A DNA stretch of 27,364 nucleotides from Candidatus Heimdallarchaeota archaeon (GCA_015522385.1 WAMJ01000222.1:1-27364), one strand, 5' to 3'; counted from the stretch's first letter, positions 16,665 through 25,131 are shown. Notes: generated from the sequence alone by a model not told the origin. Numbers and translations: made by a program.

Positions 16665-17327
16665 CTATTTCAAGTACTTGTCAAAGAACTCAACGGTCTT
16701 CTGCCAAGCGTCTTTGCTTGCTTCCTCGTTGAAATTCCTTGAATTTATATTGAGGAAACCATGCCCTGCTCCTTCGTAAACTATACTCCTGTGTGGGCTC
16801 CCCTCCTTCTCAGTCGCTTCTTGGTAGGCTCTGACTGCCTCCATTGGGATGCCTCGATCCTCCGAGCCAAAGATGCTGAGCACGGGAGCTGTGAACTCGG
16901 CAGTTCTGTTCTGAGGAGTGGTGTCCTCCGTCTCTCCGCGATGTGGAAAACCATAGTATGAGACCACCGCAGATAGGTCATCCCTGAAAATATTGTAGAG
17001 ATAGGCGTGCCTACCTCCCATGCAGAAGCCTATGGCTCCAATCTTGTCCGATATCACATCCTCTCTGTTCTTCAGGGTGTGCATCAGGAGGTCTGCAGAT
17101 TTGAACACTGCATCATCTGACCTAGTCTGGAAAGAGTATATACCGTTGAGGTAGCCATCCGCTCCCACAGCGATGTATCCTGCTTCTGCTAGATCATCGC
17201 AGACCTTCTTGGACGAATCGTCTAGTCCGTGAGCGTGCATGAACAGAACAATGGCGGGAAATGGGCCATTTCCTTTAGGTTTGCTTTCGTAACTGTTCAC
17301 TATTATATTGAACTTACCTTTTGCCAT
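16665..17327 (-). CDS. Dienelactone hydrolase family protein
   Basis: A 220-residue alpha/beta hydrolase of the dienelactone hydrolase family, cytosolic. The nucleophile is C102 in GFCMGG, the acid D157 in FGSEDRGIP and the base H189 in GAGHGF, so the Cys-Asp-His triad that marks DLH enzymes is complete. The N-terminal FPAIVLFMHAHGLDD is the usual oxyanion-hole strand. The natural substrate is unknown; archaeal members hydrolyse small esters or lactones. A TATA box (17349-17356) is 25 bases before the ATG. The rhodanese lies downstream in the same direction. Confidence 0.93.
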   Translation of the reverse strand: MAKGKFNIIVNSYESKPKGNGPFPAIVLFMHAHGLDDSSKKVCDDLAEAGYIAVGADGYLNGIYSFQTRSDDAVFKSADLLMHTLKNREDVISDKIGAIGFCMGGRHAYLYNIFRDDLSAVVSYYGFPHRGETEDTTPQNRTAEFTAPVLSIFGSEDRGIPMEAVRAYQEATEKEGSPHRSIVYEGAGHGFLNINSRNFNEEASKDAWQKTVEFFDKYLK

Positions 17328-17348
17328 GTCTTCTGATCAAATTGACAT

Positions 17349-17356
17349 CATATAAA
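17349..17356 (-). promoter_or_regulatory. TATA box of the dienelactone hydrolase gene
   Basis: The minus strand reads TTTATATG, centred 25 bases before the ATG at 17327. Confidence 0.6.
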
Positions 17357-17462
17357 CTGATCTAGCTGATTAAGTTGGATACAAAACAAGTGCTCAGGAA
17401 AATTATCTATTCTGTTAAGAAGACACTTGTAATGATGGGTTGGGATATTATTAAAGGTTTAT

Positions 17463-17490
17463 CTCAATTAATTGAGGAATATTCCTCAAT
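17463..17490. promoter_or_regulatory. Overlapping perfect palindromes, likely operator
   Basis: CTCAATTAATTGAG (17463-17476) and ATTGAGGAATATTCCTCAAT (17471-17490) are both perfect inverted repeats and share the middle half-site. The same hexamer, CTCAAT or its complement, therefore occurs three times at regular spacing. It sits directly upstream of a strong TATA box (17502-17508), the place where an archaeal activator or repressor would bind. The protein that binds is unknown. Confidence 0.5.
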
Positions 17491-17501
17491 CCTCTGAATA
17501 G

Positions 17502-17508
17502 TATAAAA
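17502..17508 (+). promoter_or_regulatory. Strong TATA box without an obvious gene
   Basis: TATAAAA, one of the best TATA matches in the window, just downstream of the palindrome cluster. The expected start of transcription is near 17532, but no convincing ORF begins there and the surface-protein gene starts 300 bases further on. It may drive an untranslated RNA or a long leader. Confidence 0.45.
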
Positions 17509-17840
17509 GGGAACGATGTAGAACTGCTGGAGAATTATCATATCTTGATTTGATATTAATATTTTATTTTATGAATGCTTTAATTGGTATACAATATATA
17601 ACTGGTGGGCAAGATAACTCCTTTTCCCTTTTACACAATTGCTATATTCTAGATATGTTTAGACTACATATTTGTAACGTTTTTTGATTTCATTTATGAT
17701 CTACGTATTAAATTTGACTTTTGTAGGATAATGTTAATTATTATTATACGAAATTATCAAACCACTATACTTATTACTAGTAAAAAGGGTATGTATTTCA
17801 TTTATAGAAAATTAATATGATAGGATTGCAAATGTAGGCT
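17509..17840. other. A/T-rich non-coding stretch before the large surface-protein gene
   Basis: More than 300 bases without a convincing gene, very A/T-rich. Besides the orphan promoter just upstream, I see only a box near 17810-17819 (AATTAATATG) 25 bases before the ATG at 17841, and a second candidate around 17764-17776. A 38-codon ATG ORF at 17571-17687 has poor composition and no promoter at the right distance. Confidence 0.5.
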
Positions 17841-20459
17841 ATGGAGATGAAAAAGTTTTCACTTCCAATATTAGTTATGTCCCTTCTGGTCATTTCCTCC
17901 ATTTCTGTATCAACAGCAGTAGGCGTAGATGCTCAGAGGGTATATAACCTCAATCTCCTACCTGGAGATTCTGCAACATGGGACGTCTCTCAACTTAAAG
18001 ACGGTAACTTTGTTAATAATAACCCTCTTATGCCTGGATATACTAATGGCTCTACAATCAGGGGTGATGTAACTGCTGATATGAGTACCATTACGCTCAC
18101 CAACACTACGTCTGGGTCAACCATAGACTCTGTTGTGAGCTTCACACAGACCATTGGGGGTGTTTCCAATCCAATGTCATTTAACTCAGATCCCCTCTCC
18201 CTTATGTTATTCTTCTTCCCTAACAAGTGGGATTACCAGAATGGTACAGTATACAGTGACTTCTTCACCGATGCCAATGGGACCAATATCAGGGCTGATG
18301 GACTCGGTAAGATTAACTACTACGATGGTACAGGTGTAGAATTTTTCGATCAAGTATCGATGAATATATCTGGTTCTGTCACTGCTTCAATTGAAACCTC
18401 GATCAACTTTGATGCAACAACTGGCGTCATGCAGACTTTCAATAGGATAATTAGCTACTCAAACGGAACGACCTATTCCTATATGATTTACCTAACCTCC
18501 TTTACACCTGCAGGATCTGGAGGTGGTTCTGGTGGATCTCCCGTCTTCTATTACACGAATGCTCTGGCACAAGGTAGCAGCTTCGCGTGGGACACCATCT
18601 ACACCAAGGATTCCGTCTCCGTCTCAGGTATAGATCCCAAACTGGGCCTTGAGAACGGTTCAGTTATCATGTTTGACGTGATCTCAAATCCAGATGGCTT
18701 CATGATCTCAGACACCACTACATACGCGGAAGTTCAGATAATCTTCGACATCCGTAGAGAATTTGGTGGTTCCTCATTCCCAATGGACACATTCTTCTCA
18801 GATGTAGATTCGAGCATTCCAATATTTATACAGCCCCTGAGGGTTGACTATCAGAATGGAACGGTTGCGGATAACTACTTCGACTACCTCTACACAACAG
18901 GTGCCCCATTGAGGAATTTTGATGTTGGAACCATTTCAGGGAATGAGTACACTGCATCATCAACAGGTATTATCGACGATGGAAATGGTACCACTATCGG
19001 TACGGCCATCTCAACCGTGAGGTATGATATCTCTACTGGTGCACTCATCGAGATGGTCTTGGTTGACACCTACTCCAATGGAACAACAATCGAGTCGATT
19101 ATCAGAGCGAGACAAAACAGCCCTGGAGGCGGTTCAGGAAATGATGCAAAGAATGTCTACTCCAACCCTATTGGTGTCGGGGAGGTCTTCAAGTGGCTGT
19201 ATACTTCTAAGTTGAACGGTGTGGTTCAGAGCAATGCTCCTGGTCCCTATGGTATGCAAAGTGGAAGCTTCATGGTGTTCGATATCATTCAAGCGCTCAA
19301 CGGGTTGCAGATGGATGGATCAACCACGTACAATGATGTCCTCCAGTACGTCCAGATCTCCAGAGAAACGAACGGTGCTCTTACTCCAATAACTGAAAGC
19401 GAGTGGGGTAGTGATATAGATGGGTCATTCCCGAACTTTATCAGGGCATTGACGGTCGACTACGGTAACGGTACTGTGATTGACAATTACTTAGTATACG
19501 CTGCACAGAACGGGATTGCCCTTCCGGACTGGGCTGTCGGTACACTCAATGGACCTTTCTACAATGTCTCATTTTCATTCAATATTCTGGACTCCAGCAA
19601 CAATGTGATTGGAACCCAGAGAAACTATGTGGACTACGATGCCAACCGGGGTGTGATGCAGAGACTCGGATTTGAGGTGACGTACACTAACGGTACGGTC
19701 TACGTAGCAGAGTTCAACCTCATTGGCGGACAACCTCCAATGCCCCTAGATGGAAAGATCTTCTTCAGCTCTGACATCAAGAAAGGTGATGTCTTCGAGT
19801 GGATCTTCATCCACGAGAAGGACGGACAGCCTACATCCATGCGGATTAACGATAATAACAACGGTACGGTCTTCAACCTTGAGGTTATTGGTGACCTCAC
19901 AGGTTTCGATGTCAATCAGGCCACGGTTGGTGACCTCCTGACGAAATTCGCCTTCACGATCAATGAGGGGTCTGGTTTCAGGACTGCAACAGACGATGAA
20001 TTAGATGGATTGTTCTTCCTTCTCATACCAACGAGGGTCGAATTCGCAAACGGAACCGTTATCGATAATATCTTCGAATTCTCTGCTGCTAACAACGTCC
20101 CGTTCGGTCCCTTCAATGCAGCGGGCTCTATTTCTGGTGGTGAATTCACCGTTTCCACCAGTCTTGATGTCTCTGGTATCCCCAATCTGCTGCAAGACTC
20201 GCTGACCATGACCTATAATGTAAGCTCAGGTGTTCTCAATAAATTCGTGGAGGACTTCAAATGGAACAATGGAACTTCCTTCAAGCAGACTGTCACCCTG
20301 CAGGCAACTGCACAGACCGTTACATCAGTTTCGTCAACCTCACCGTTGGATACATCTCCTGCTGTAACTGACATTGCTGGCTTACCCCTTTCCCCATACA
20401 GTGTACTTGCAGGTCTTCTTGTCCTTCCTGTCATAATTAGGAAGAAGAGAAAACTCTAA
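17841..20459 (+). CDS. Large surface protein with four tandem copies of one domain and a C-terminal anchor
   Basis: An 872-residue exported protein. Residues 1-28 are a signal peptide. The body is four related units of about 190 residues, at roughly 34-222, 236-424, 438-627 and 638-821. Each opens with a segment like YNLNLLPGDSATWDV, YTNALAQGSSFAWDT, YSNPIGVGEVFKWLY or FSSDIKKGDVFEWIF. Each has a middle signature V(D/E)YxNGTVxDN (131-141, 335-345, 539-549, 733-743) and ends in a YSNGT-like strand. Gly/Ser linkers (SGGGSGG, GGGSG) join units 1-2 and 2-3. Many N-x-S/T sequons suggest heavy N-glycosylation. The C-terminus GLPLSPYSVLAGLLVLPVII with tail RKKRKL is a membrane anchor nearly identical in motif to that of the arylsulfotransferase-like protein. 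S-layer or adhesin-like role inferred. Confidence 0.85.
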   Translation: MEMKKFSLPILVMSLLVISSISVSTAVGVDAQRVYNLNLLPGDSATWDVSQLKDGNFVNNNPLMPGYTNGSTIRGDVTADMSTITLTNTTSGSTIDSVVSFTQTIGGVSNPMSFNSDPLSLMLFFFPNKWDYQNGTVYSDFFTDANGTNIRADGLGKINYYDGTGVEFFDQVSMNISGSVTASIETSINFDATTGVMQTFNRIISYSNGTTYSYMIYLTSFTPAGSGGGSGGSPVFYYTNALAQGSSFAWDTIYTKDSVSVSGIDPKLGLENGSVIMFDVISNPDGFMISDTTTYAEVQIIFDIRREFGGSSFPMDTFFSDVDSSIPIFIQPLRVDYQNGTVADNYFDYLYTTGAPLRNFDVGTISGNEYTASSTGIIDDGNGTTIGTAISTVRYDISTGALIEMVLVDTYSNGTTIESIIRARQNSPGGGSGNDAKNVYSNPIGVGEVFKWLYTSKLNGVVQSNAPGPYGMQSGSFMVFDIIQALNGLQMDGSTTYNDVLQYVQISRETNGALTPITESEWGSDIDGSFPNFIRALTVDYGNGTVIDNYLVYAAQNGIALPDWAVGTLNGPFYNVSFSFNILDSSNNVIGTQRNYVDYDANRGVMQRLGFEVTYTNGTVYVAEFNLIGGQPPMPLDGKIFFSSDIKKGDVFEWIFIHEKDGQPTSMRINDNNNGTVFNLEVIGDLTGFDVNQATVGDLLTKFAFTINEGSGFRTATDDELDGLFFLLIPTRVEFANGTVIDNIFEFSAANNVPFGPFNAAGSISGGEFTVSTSLDVSGIPNLLQDSLTMTYNVSSGVLNKFVEDFKWNNGTSFKQTVTLQATAQTVTSVSSTSPLDTSPAVTDIAGLPLSPYSVLAGLLVLPVIIRKKRKL

Positions 20460-20498
20460 CTGGTTCAGTTCTAATTCGTCAATAGTTTAGATCATACA

Positions 20499-20528
20499 GA
20501 CTAATATCAAATCATATGATTCATAGTC
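20499..20528. other. Nested inverted repeat after the surface-protein gene
   Basis: GACTA (20499-20503) and TAGTC (20524-20528) flank the perfect palindrome AATCATATGATT (20510-20521). It lies about 40 bases after the stop and could form a hairpin in the 3' end of the transcript. Without a T-run, a terminator call is weak. Confidence 0.3.
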
Positions 20529-20585
20529 TATATTTAACGTAGGATACACAAGGACATATTTGATTTATGAATATTGACAAACGCA

Positions 20586-21188
20586 TTAACTTCCGTATGG
20601 ATTGTCGGGAATCTCATCGACCTTTCGAATCACTCTCCCCGGATTCCCCACTACCACAGAGTCGGCTGGTACGTCCTTGGTGATGACGGATCCCGCTCCA
20701 ATTAGACAGTTATCTCCGATCTCGATCCCAGGAAGGACTACAGTTCCCGCGCCTATTTTTGTGTCCTTGCCAATCGTCGGTCCCTTAAGGTTCTCCTTGA
20801 CAGTGGCAGAACGTGGATATTTAGCATTAGTGAGCACCACATTGGGGCCTAACCATGCATTCTCTTTCAGAACGGTGAACTCAGGAACAAAGGCATTTGA
20901 GTGGATCCTCACTCCATCCCGAATTTCGAGATGGTGCTCTATCACAGTGCCAGTTCCTATCGATACATTCGATCCGATAATGTTCGACTCACGGATGTTC
21001 ACCTTGTTCCCAGTCTGGAAATTGTCACCAATTGTGCTACCCTCGTAAATATACGTCCCAGCTCTAATCTTTGAGTTCGAACCAATGACGAGGGGGAGGT
21101 TCTTACCTCCGGGTGAGATGCCGATAATACAAAAGTCCTCAATGACCGTACCTTTGCCCAGCTCAACGTTCGGATAAATTGTCTTCAC
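20586..21188 (-). CDS. Left-handed beta-helix (hexapeptide-repeat) acyltransferase
   Basis: A 200-residue acyl-CoA-dependent transferase; trimeric in the family. Hexapeptide repeats run through most of the chain (for example IGDNFQTGNKVNIRESNIIG, IGKDTKIGAGTVVLPG and IGAGSVITKDVPADSVVVGN). The end VGNPGRVIRKV is the family's CoA-side terminus. The insertion FTVLKENAWLGPNVVLTNAKYP resembles N-acetyltransferases for amino-sugar nucleotides (WbpD-like), so a role in making glycans for surface proteins is plausible but inferred. The start is a GTG at 21188 with the box at 21210-21217 centred 25 bases upstream, so leaderless. Confidence 0.88.
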   Translation of the reverse strand: MKTIYPNVELGKGTVIEDFCIIGISPGGKNLPLVIGSNSKIRAGTYIYEGSTIGDNFQTGNKVNIRESNIIGSNVSIGTGTVIEHHLEIRDGVRIHSNAFVPEFTVLKENAWLGPNVVLTNAKYPRSATVKENLKGPTIGKDTKIGAGTVVLPGIEIGDNCLIGAGSVITKDVPADSVVVGNPGRVIRKVDEIPDNPYGS

Positions 21189-21209
21189 ACCTAGATCTGA
21201 ATTGCAGTT

Positions 21210-21217
21210 AATTTAAA
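21210..21217 (-). promoter_or_regulatory. TATA box of the acyltransferase gene
   Basis: The minus strand reads TTTAAATT, centred 25 bases before the GTG at 21188. It decides in favour of that non-ATG start. Confidence 0.55.
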
Positions 21218-21237
21218 CTAGTAAGAAATGGTCTGAT

Positions 21238-22218
21238 CTAATGCGCGAGTTGTTTTGAGCCTCCCCAGAGATATCGCATGGTAACTGCGTCGAAGAACTT
21301 CATCTTCACAACCTTGTCTGACATCAAGAAACCTAGGTACATCAGGGCCACACTAATCGTCTCGGAGATGTAGAGGGTGGAGTACCCGAATCCTGAGAAG
21401 AAGGCTCCCTGTCCAAGGACAAGTGCACCACCGGCGATCAGTACATTGAAGAAACCAATTCTAAAATCACGTACACCGTTGCGGATAAGGCTAAGTTGCC
21501 ACGCAATGTAGGAGTAGAAACCTCCTCCTATGAGCGCTATTCCCCCAGGGACTGTCTGCAAGGGGCTGAAAAGCCTCACGAGAGCTCTTCCGTCACCATT
21601 GGTTAACTCCCAACCAGTTCCTGATATCTCTCCTCCCTTGGCAAGAAGCTCGAGATTTAGGGGTAACGTCCATGCGAAGAAGTTCATGATGATGAAGACG
21701 TAGACACTGAACCCAATGAAGATATGTGCAAAGACGTAACCGTCAACTCTTGATTCCCAGAGATCCCTCACCCTTGTCGACCTTCCTCTGAGTAGAAGAT
21801 AGATGATAGCGGCACCGAGCATAAGCCCAGACGGGATGAGGATCAACCAAAACACGGGACTTCGTGGAAGGAACAGCAGGCCAAAAAGTACCCACGGGAA
21901 TCCGTGAAGGAGCAGGGCAATTGCTGAATTCTTCTCGTTGATGACTGATCGAGAAGCAAAGAGGTAGACAACACCTGCACCCATAAATGGGACTTGGATG
22001 GCAGCCAAGACGTAGTACAGACGGTAAATCACGGGGATCCATTCACCAATCCCAAGCGCGAGAGCCTCTGCACCTGCCGTGATGAAGAACAGGAACATAG
22101 CGATGCTCCACATCAGCTGGTGGAGACCTCTCTTTCTGAAGTACTGCTCCGTCACACTCATGAAGAAGAAGAAAGACAGAATCGTTGTTGTTATTGGAAA
22201 GAGTAGATACCAATCCAT
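21238..22218 (-). CDS. Polytopic membrane protein, about nine helices
   Basis: A 326-residue integral membrane protein of unknown function. Helices are predicted at about 3-22, 34-57, 63-88, 97-117, 121-143, 160-184, 222-245, 254-275 and 279-300, with a polar outside or inside loop at 186-220 (LELLAKGGEISGTGWELTNG). The first part resembles 7-TM sensor modules found in archaeal membrane histidine kinases, but no kinase or other catalytic domain follows. A TATA-like box at 22241-22248 is 26 bases before the ATG. It lies immediately downstream of the TrmB-like regulator gene (41-base gap), which may control it. Confidence 0.78.
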   Translation of the reverse strand: MDWYLLFPITTTILSFFFFMSVTEQYFRKRGLHQLMWSIAMFLFFITAGAEALALGIGEWIPVIYRLYYVLAAIQVPFMGAGVVYLFASRSVINEKNSAIALLLHGFPWVLFGLLFLPRSPVFWLILIPSGLMLGAAIIYLLLRGRSTRVRDLWESRVDGYVFAHIFIGFSVYVFIIMNFFAWTLPLNLELLAKGGEISGTGWELTNGDGRALVRLFSPLQTVPGGIALIGGGFYSYIAWQLSLIRNGVRDFRIGFFNVLIAGGALVLGQGAFFSGFGYSTLYISETISVALMYLGFLMSDKVVKMKFFDAVTMRYLWGGSKQLAH

Positions 22219-22259
22219 AGCTAAGTGGTTATGTCAAGTAATTAATAGGTATATACAGA

Positions 22260-23045
22260 TCATTTCGAACTTGGTTGTTCTCCTTCTTCCCACAACCTGT
22301 CGTATAACCATCGGAATGTTGACTTCAACTGGGAGCTACTGGTGTGCAGAACCATAGTGCTCTGCTGATCCTTGCCGAAAAACATGAGGAAGAGCCTCTC
22401 GTCGACAAGGACGAATGAAGCGGACAGTTCGTCTGAGTACCTCAGCTCGAATGGGATCTGAGAGAATGGGGAGAATTTCTCAAACACCATCTGGAGTCTG
22501 TTGAATACATCTCGACTGTTTACAAGGTACCTCACCTTCAGGTTCCGCTCGTAGCCATTTGAGAGCGCATTTCCCGCCTTCTTCCAATCGACCACTGGGA
22601 TATCTGAAGAGGCAGCGATAAAGACGACGTCATGAGCATCTCTGATGGCTTCGAGAAAGGTGTTCTCGATATAGGCATAAGGTATAAGCTCCACCCCTGG
22701 GGAGTACTCATCCACAATAGACCCCCTCCATATTTCTCTCAGCAGCCCTGACAGTTCGTGGATTCCCTGCTTGTGCAGGCTATGCTCCTTGTCCAAGCGC
22801 TCTATGTAAAGATCTAACGCGTCCTGAGGGGGGATTACAGTGTAGTGGGCACTTCCGACCGACTTCGAGATTAGATCCTGTGCCGCTAGCGAGCTGAGAA
22901 CTTGATAGATTCGAGACCGGGGAAGCTCAAGCATATTTGAGAGCTCTACGACTGATAGGGATGGATTCCTGAGCAGTGCAGCGTAAACTCTTGCCTCGTT
23001 CTTACTCAGGTTGAGAATGTTCTCCAAGGAGCGGATAAGTTCCAC
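22260..23045 (-). CDS. TrmB-family transcriptional regulator
   Basis: A 261-residue regulator. Residues about 10-66 are the TrmB-type winged helix (LNLSKNEARVYAALLRNPSL then SVVELSNMLELPRSRIYQVL and SSLAAQDLISK), followed by a short coiled helix and a C-terminal ligand-sensing-like half (about 105-250) with phospholipase-D-like features (DVVFIAASSDI, VRYLVNSRDVF, LVDERLFLMFF). Such proteins usually respond to sugars or other metabolites; the ligand is unknown. The start is a GTG at 23045 with a TATA-like box at 23065-23073 about 24 bases upstream; a GGAGG a few bases before it is probably too close to act. The membrane protein downstream is a candidate target. Confidence 0.88.
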   Translation of the reverse strand: MELIRSLENILNLSKNEARVYAALLRNPSLSVVELSNMLELPRSRIYQVLSSLAAQDLISKSVGSAHYTVIPPQDALDLYIERLDKEHSLHKQGIHELSGLLREIWRGSIVDEYSPGVELIPYAYIENTFLEAIRDAHDVVFIAASSDIPVVDWKKAGNALSNGYERNLKVRYLVNSRDVFNRLQMVFEKFSPFSQIPFELRYSDELSASFVLVDERLFLMFFGKDQQSTMVLHTSSSQLKSTFRWLYDRLWEEGEQPSSK

Positions 23046-23198
23046 ACCCCTCCATTGATTCCCTGCTATATTGATGTTGCTACAGAGCTAGTTGTCCTTT
23101 TCTTCCTCCTCTTCAAGACATATGGGTAAGTATGTCATGGAGATCTAACACGAATTTGAATACCTTTAAATCATCAGTTGTGCGATGTAATCTCAATC

Positions 23199-23948
23199 AT
23201 GCGTATTTTACAGTATTTTGTCATTCTCACTTTCCTTCTCATGACTCCGTACGCTTCAGCTCAGGGGGTTGATATAGCCATAGACGGTAACATGGATGAT
23301 TGGATAGGCATTCCCAATGCCCTGAACGACACCGCAGACGACGTCCAGTGGATCAACCTTGTGGGTGTCCAGATTGTCAACGACTCGGATTACCTATACT
23401 TTAGGATGCTCTATTCAGGAAGGGTAGAATATGATCTCCTATGGGCAAACCTCACTGTCAGGAATATGGCAAATGACGTCTTCGTGGTGATGGCGTTCGT
23501 ATCTGTTGGATTCACTCAAGAGGATACTTGGGTATTTGCAGGAACGGATCTGGACAGTCCCTACAACAACAACAGTGTACCTGAGCCAATCGCTTACAAT
23601 CCGGGATGGGCAAAGGTGGACAGCACAACGTACACCTCAATCGAGTTCAAAATTACACTCGCATCTATTTCCTCGGGCAACATGAGCACCATCGGAGAAC
23701 TCGATATGGTATTCTGGCATTACGACACTTCAGCTGCAAACTTGGGACTATTACAGGACGAGGGGTACGACAGGGCCCCTGACAAGGGCTTCTTAACCTA
23801 TTATCTCGGTGAGAGTGCCTCTCTGACCCCCGTAGGCGGTAACACCAAAGACTTTAGTGATATATCCACAACCAATCAGGCACCACTTCTTCTGGTTCCT
23901 TCTGCAGTAATTCTCCTGATTCTGAGAAGGCGTCAATCACCTCATTAA
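23199..23948 (+). CDS. Secreted CBM9/DOMON-like protein with C-terminal anchor
   Basis: A 249-residue exported protein. Residues 1-22 are a signal peptide (MRILQYFVILTFLLMTPYAS, then AQG). The body opens with IDGNMDDWIGIPNALNDTAD and continues with VQIVNDSDYLYFRMLYSG, the pattern of family 9 carbohydrate-binding/DOMON-like beta-sandwiches that bind sugars or heme. It ends with a hydrophobic helix and the tail RRRQSPH. The ATG at 23199 is used because the TTG at 23178 would add a polar stretch before the signal peptide; a TTTAAA box lies about 31 bases upstream. It is divergent from the TrmB-like regulator gene. Confidence 0.78.
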   Translation: MRILQYFVILTFLLMTPYASAQGVDIAIDGNMDDWIGIPNALNDTADDVQWINLVGVQIVNDSDYLYFRMLYSGRVEYDLLWANLTVRNMANDVFVVMAFVSVGFTQEDTWVFAGTDLDSPYNNNSVPEPIAYNPGWAKVDSTTYTSIEFKITLASISSGNMSTIGELDMVFWHYDTSAANLGLLQDEGYDRAPDKGFLTYYLGESASLTPVGGNTKDFSDISTTNQAPLLLVPSAVILLILRRRQSPH

Positions 23949-24003
23949 TCAGTGGTTCCAAACGGACAGGAGAAGTTAAGAAGTGGCAACCCCTACGGGT
24001 ATT

Positions 24004-24198
24004 ATGAACGGAAAACAGAGGAAGAATATCAAGTTGGGTGCAAGGGTTCAGGTAGTGGAGAAGCACAATCAGAAGAGTGGGGTTCTAACGGAGGGTGTGG
24101 TCGCTAAGGTTTTGACAAACTCCGCCAGCCACCCACACGGGATCAAGGTACGGTTAGAGAGCGGGAAGGTCGGTAGGGTGAAAAAGATACTGGACTGA
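24004..24198 (+). CDS. YwbE-like (DUF2196) protein
   Basis: A 64-residue protein starting MNGKQRKNIKLGARVQVVEK, with GVLTEGVVAKVLTNSASHPH then GIKVRLESGKVGRVKKI. This is the full YwbE/DUF2196 family pattern, including the invariant HPHGIKVRLE. The fold is a small SH3-like barrel; function unknown, possibly RNA- or ribosome-associated. The family's usual start MNG identifies ATG 24004, rather than the GTG at 23983, as the start; AGTTAAGA at 23974-23981 is a weak TATA candidate 26 bases upstream. Confidence 0.9.
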   Translation: MNGKQRKNIKLGARVQVVEKHNQKSGVLTEGVVAKVLTNSASHPHGIKVRLESGKVGRVKKILD

Positions 24199-24207
24199 TG
24201 TACCTGT

Positions 24208-24837
24208 CTAAAATGAGTCTATCGTATCGATAATCTTCCCCCTGATATCCATTATCTCGCTGTAAAGACCATCGAAATTATCCAAGAAGTTGGAGACCTT
24301 TGGACTATTTGAGAAGTGATCATAGATGTTCCTGTACTGCTGTGCCACTTCTTCCGAGACTTTCTTCACATCATGTGCAGTTTTGACAAGGAGACTCGGG
24401 CTGAATTCCACTCCCGATATTGGCTCGACATGTTCGTTCTTCGCGAACTTCCCGTTGTTGTCAGTCATCATTGCGATATTGTGGAACCTCTCCACTTTCT
24501 CGTTGAATGCGGGGATCAGTTTCTGATTAATTTCGTTGAGGATGGACGCGTTCCTAATGTAGAAAGCACTCTTGTTCACGAAGTGGATAAGAGGTTTAGA
24601 TACCGTTTTCCCAATAGTTGTGAGGGAGTAGAGCACGTGCTTTCCCCTCCGCCTTCTCGAAACAAAATTCATCTCCTCCAACCTCTTCAACCTCTTGGAT
24701 ATGCTTGCCCGAGCGATCGGGAGAGAATCCAGATCGTCGAATGTGCTGTCCTCGTTGAAATAGAGATAGACGAGAATAGAGAGCATTCCAGCCTTTTCAA
24801 ACTCTCCGGATGTCTCTATACTCTCGTCCACACTCAT
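24208..24837 (-). CDS. Winged-helix transcriptional regulator
   Basis: A 209-residue cytosolic regulator. Residues about 14-80 are a winged helix of the ArsR/MarR-like kind (AGMLSILVYLYFNEDSTFDD, then LPIARASISKRLKRLEEMNF and VSRRRRGKHVLYSLTTIGK). The remaining helical part (about 85-209) contains several amphipathic helices that could dimerise or bind a ligand. No metal-binding Cys motif is visible. The ATG is the only start before an upstream stop; a TATA-like box (about 24869-24878) gives a leader of roughly ten bases. It is convergent with the YwbE-like gene (9-base gap). Confidence 0.85.
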   Translation of the reverse strand: MSVDESIETSGEFEKAGMLSILVYLYFNEDSTFDDLDSLPIARASISKRLKRLEEMNFVSRRRRGKHVLYSLTTIGKTVSKPLIHFVNKSAFYIRNASILNEINQKLIPAFNEKVERFHNIAMMTDNNGKFAKNEHVEPISGVEFSPSLLVKTAHDVKKVSEEVAQQYRNIYDHFSNSPKVSNFLDNFDGLYSEIMDIRGKIIDTIDSF

Positions 24838-24918
24838 GTAATCACTACATCAGAACCCGCACATGAGAAATAAAAGCCATTGGTTTATCTATTGTCCGAA
24901 TACAACACCTTCAACAGT

Positions 24919-25131
24919 CTATGAGTATAGTTCCTCGTCAGAGAACACCTCGGTAACCCATATGAGCAAGGAATGGAGTGAGTTAATCTTCCCACCAAGC
25001 TTGACCTGTGTGAACCTCGCTAGGGTGTCATAGTAGTCATTCTGCTCTTCCTCATTCCCCGTGAAGTAGTACTCTGCCAGACGGGTTACTCCCTCTATGA
25101 AGCTACGGGAGACCTTCCACTCGAACTCCAT
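24919..25131 (-). CDS. Small unrecognised protein, 70 residues
   Basis: MEFEWKVSRSFIEGVTRLAE then YYFTGNEEEQNDYYDTLARF, then TQVKLGGKINSLHSLLIWVT and EVFSDEELYS. It is soluble, helical and acidic, with aromatic residues spaced as in a small helical bundle. I do not recognise the family. GGTAGGGG directly before the ATG may act as a ribosome site; the TATA candidate (A-rich, 25158-25165) is weaker than at other genes. Confidence 0.6.
   Translation of the reverse strand: MEFEWKVSRSFIEGVTRLAEYYFTGNEEEQNDYYDTLARFTQVKLGGKINSLHSLLIWVTEVFSDEELYS

Noticed and set aside
17571..17687. 38-codon ATG ORF in the A/T-rich gap
   Set aside because: No TATA box at 25 bases, no ribosome site, and unbalanced composition (Ile, Tyr, Cys, Phe from A/T-rich DNA).
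20602..21048. 148-codon plus-strand ORF
   Set aside because: Antisense to the hexapeptide-repeat acyltransferase; its apparent regularity is the mirror of the hexapeptide repeats.
24316..24873. 185-codon plus-strand ORF
   Set aside because: Antisense to the winged-helix regulator, which has a clear HTH domain; Cys/His-rich translation is typical of a shadow frame.
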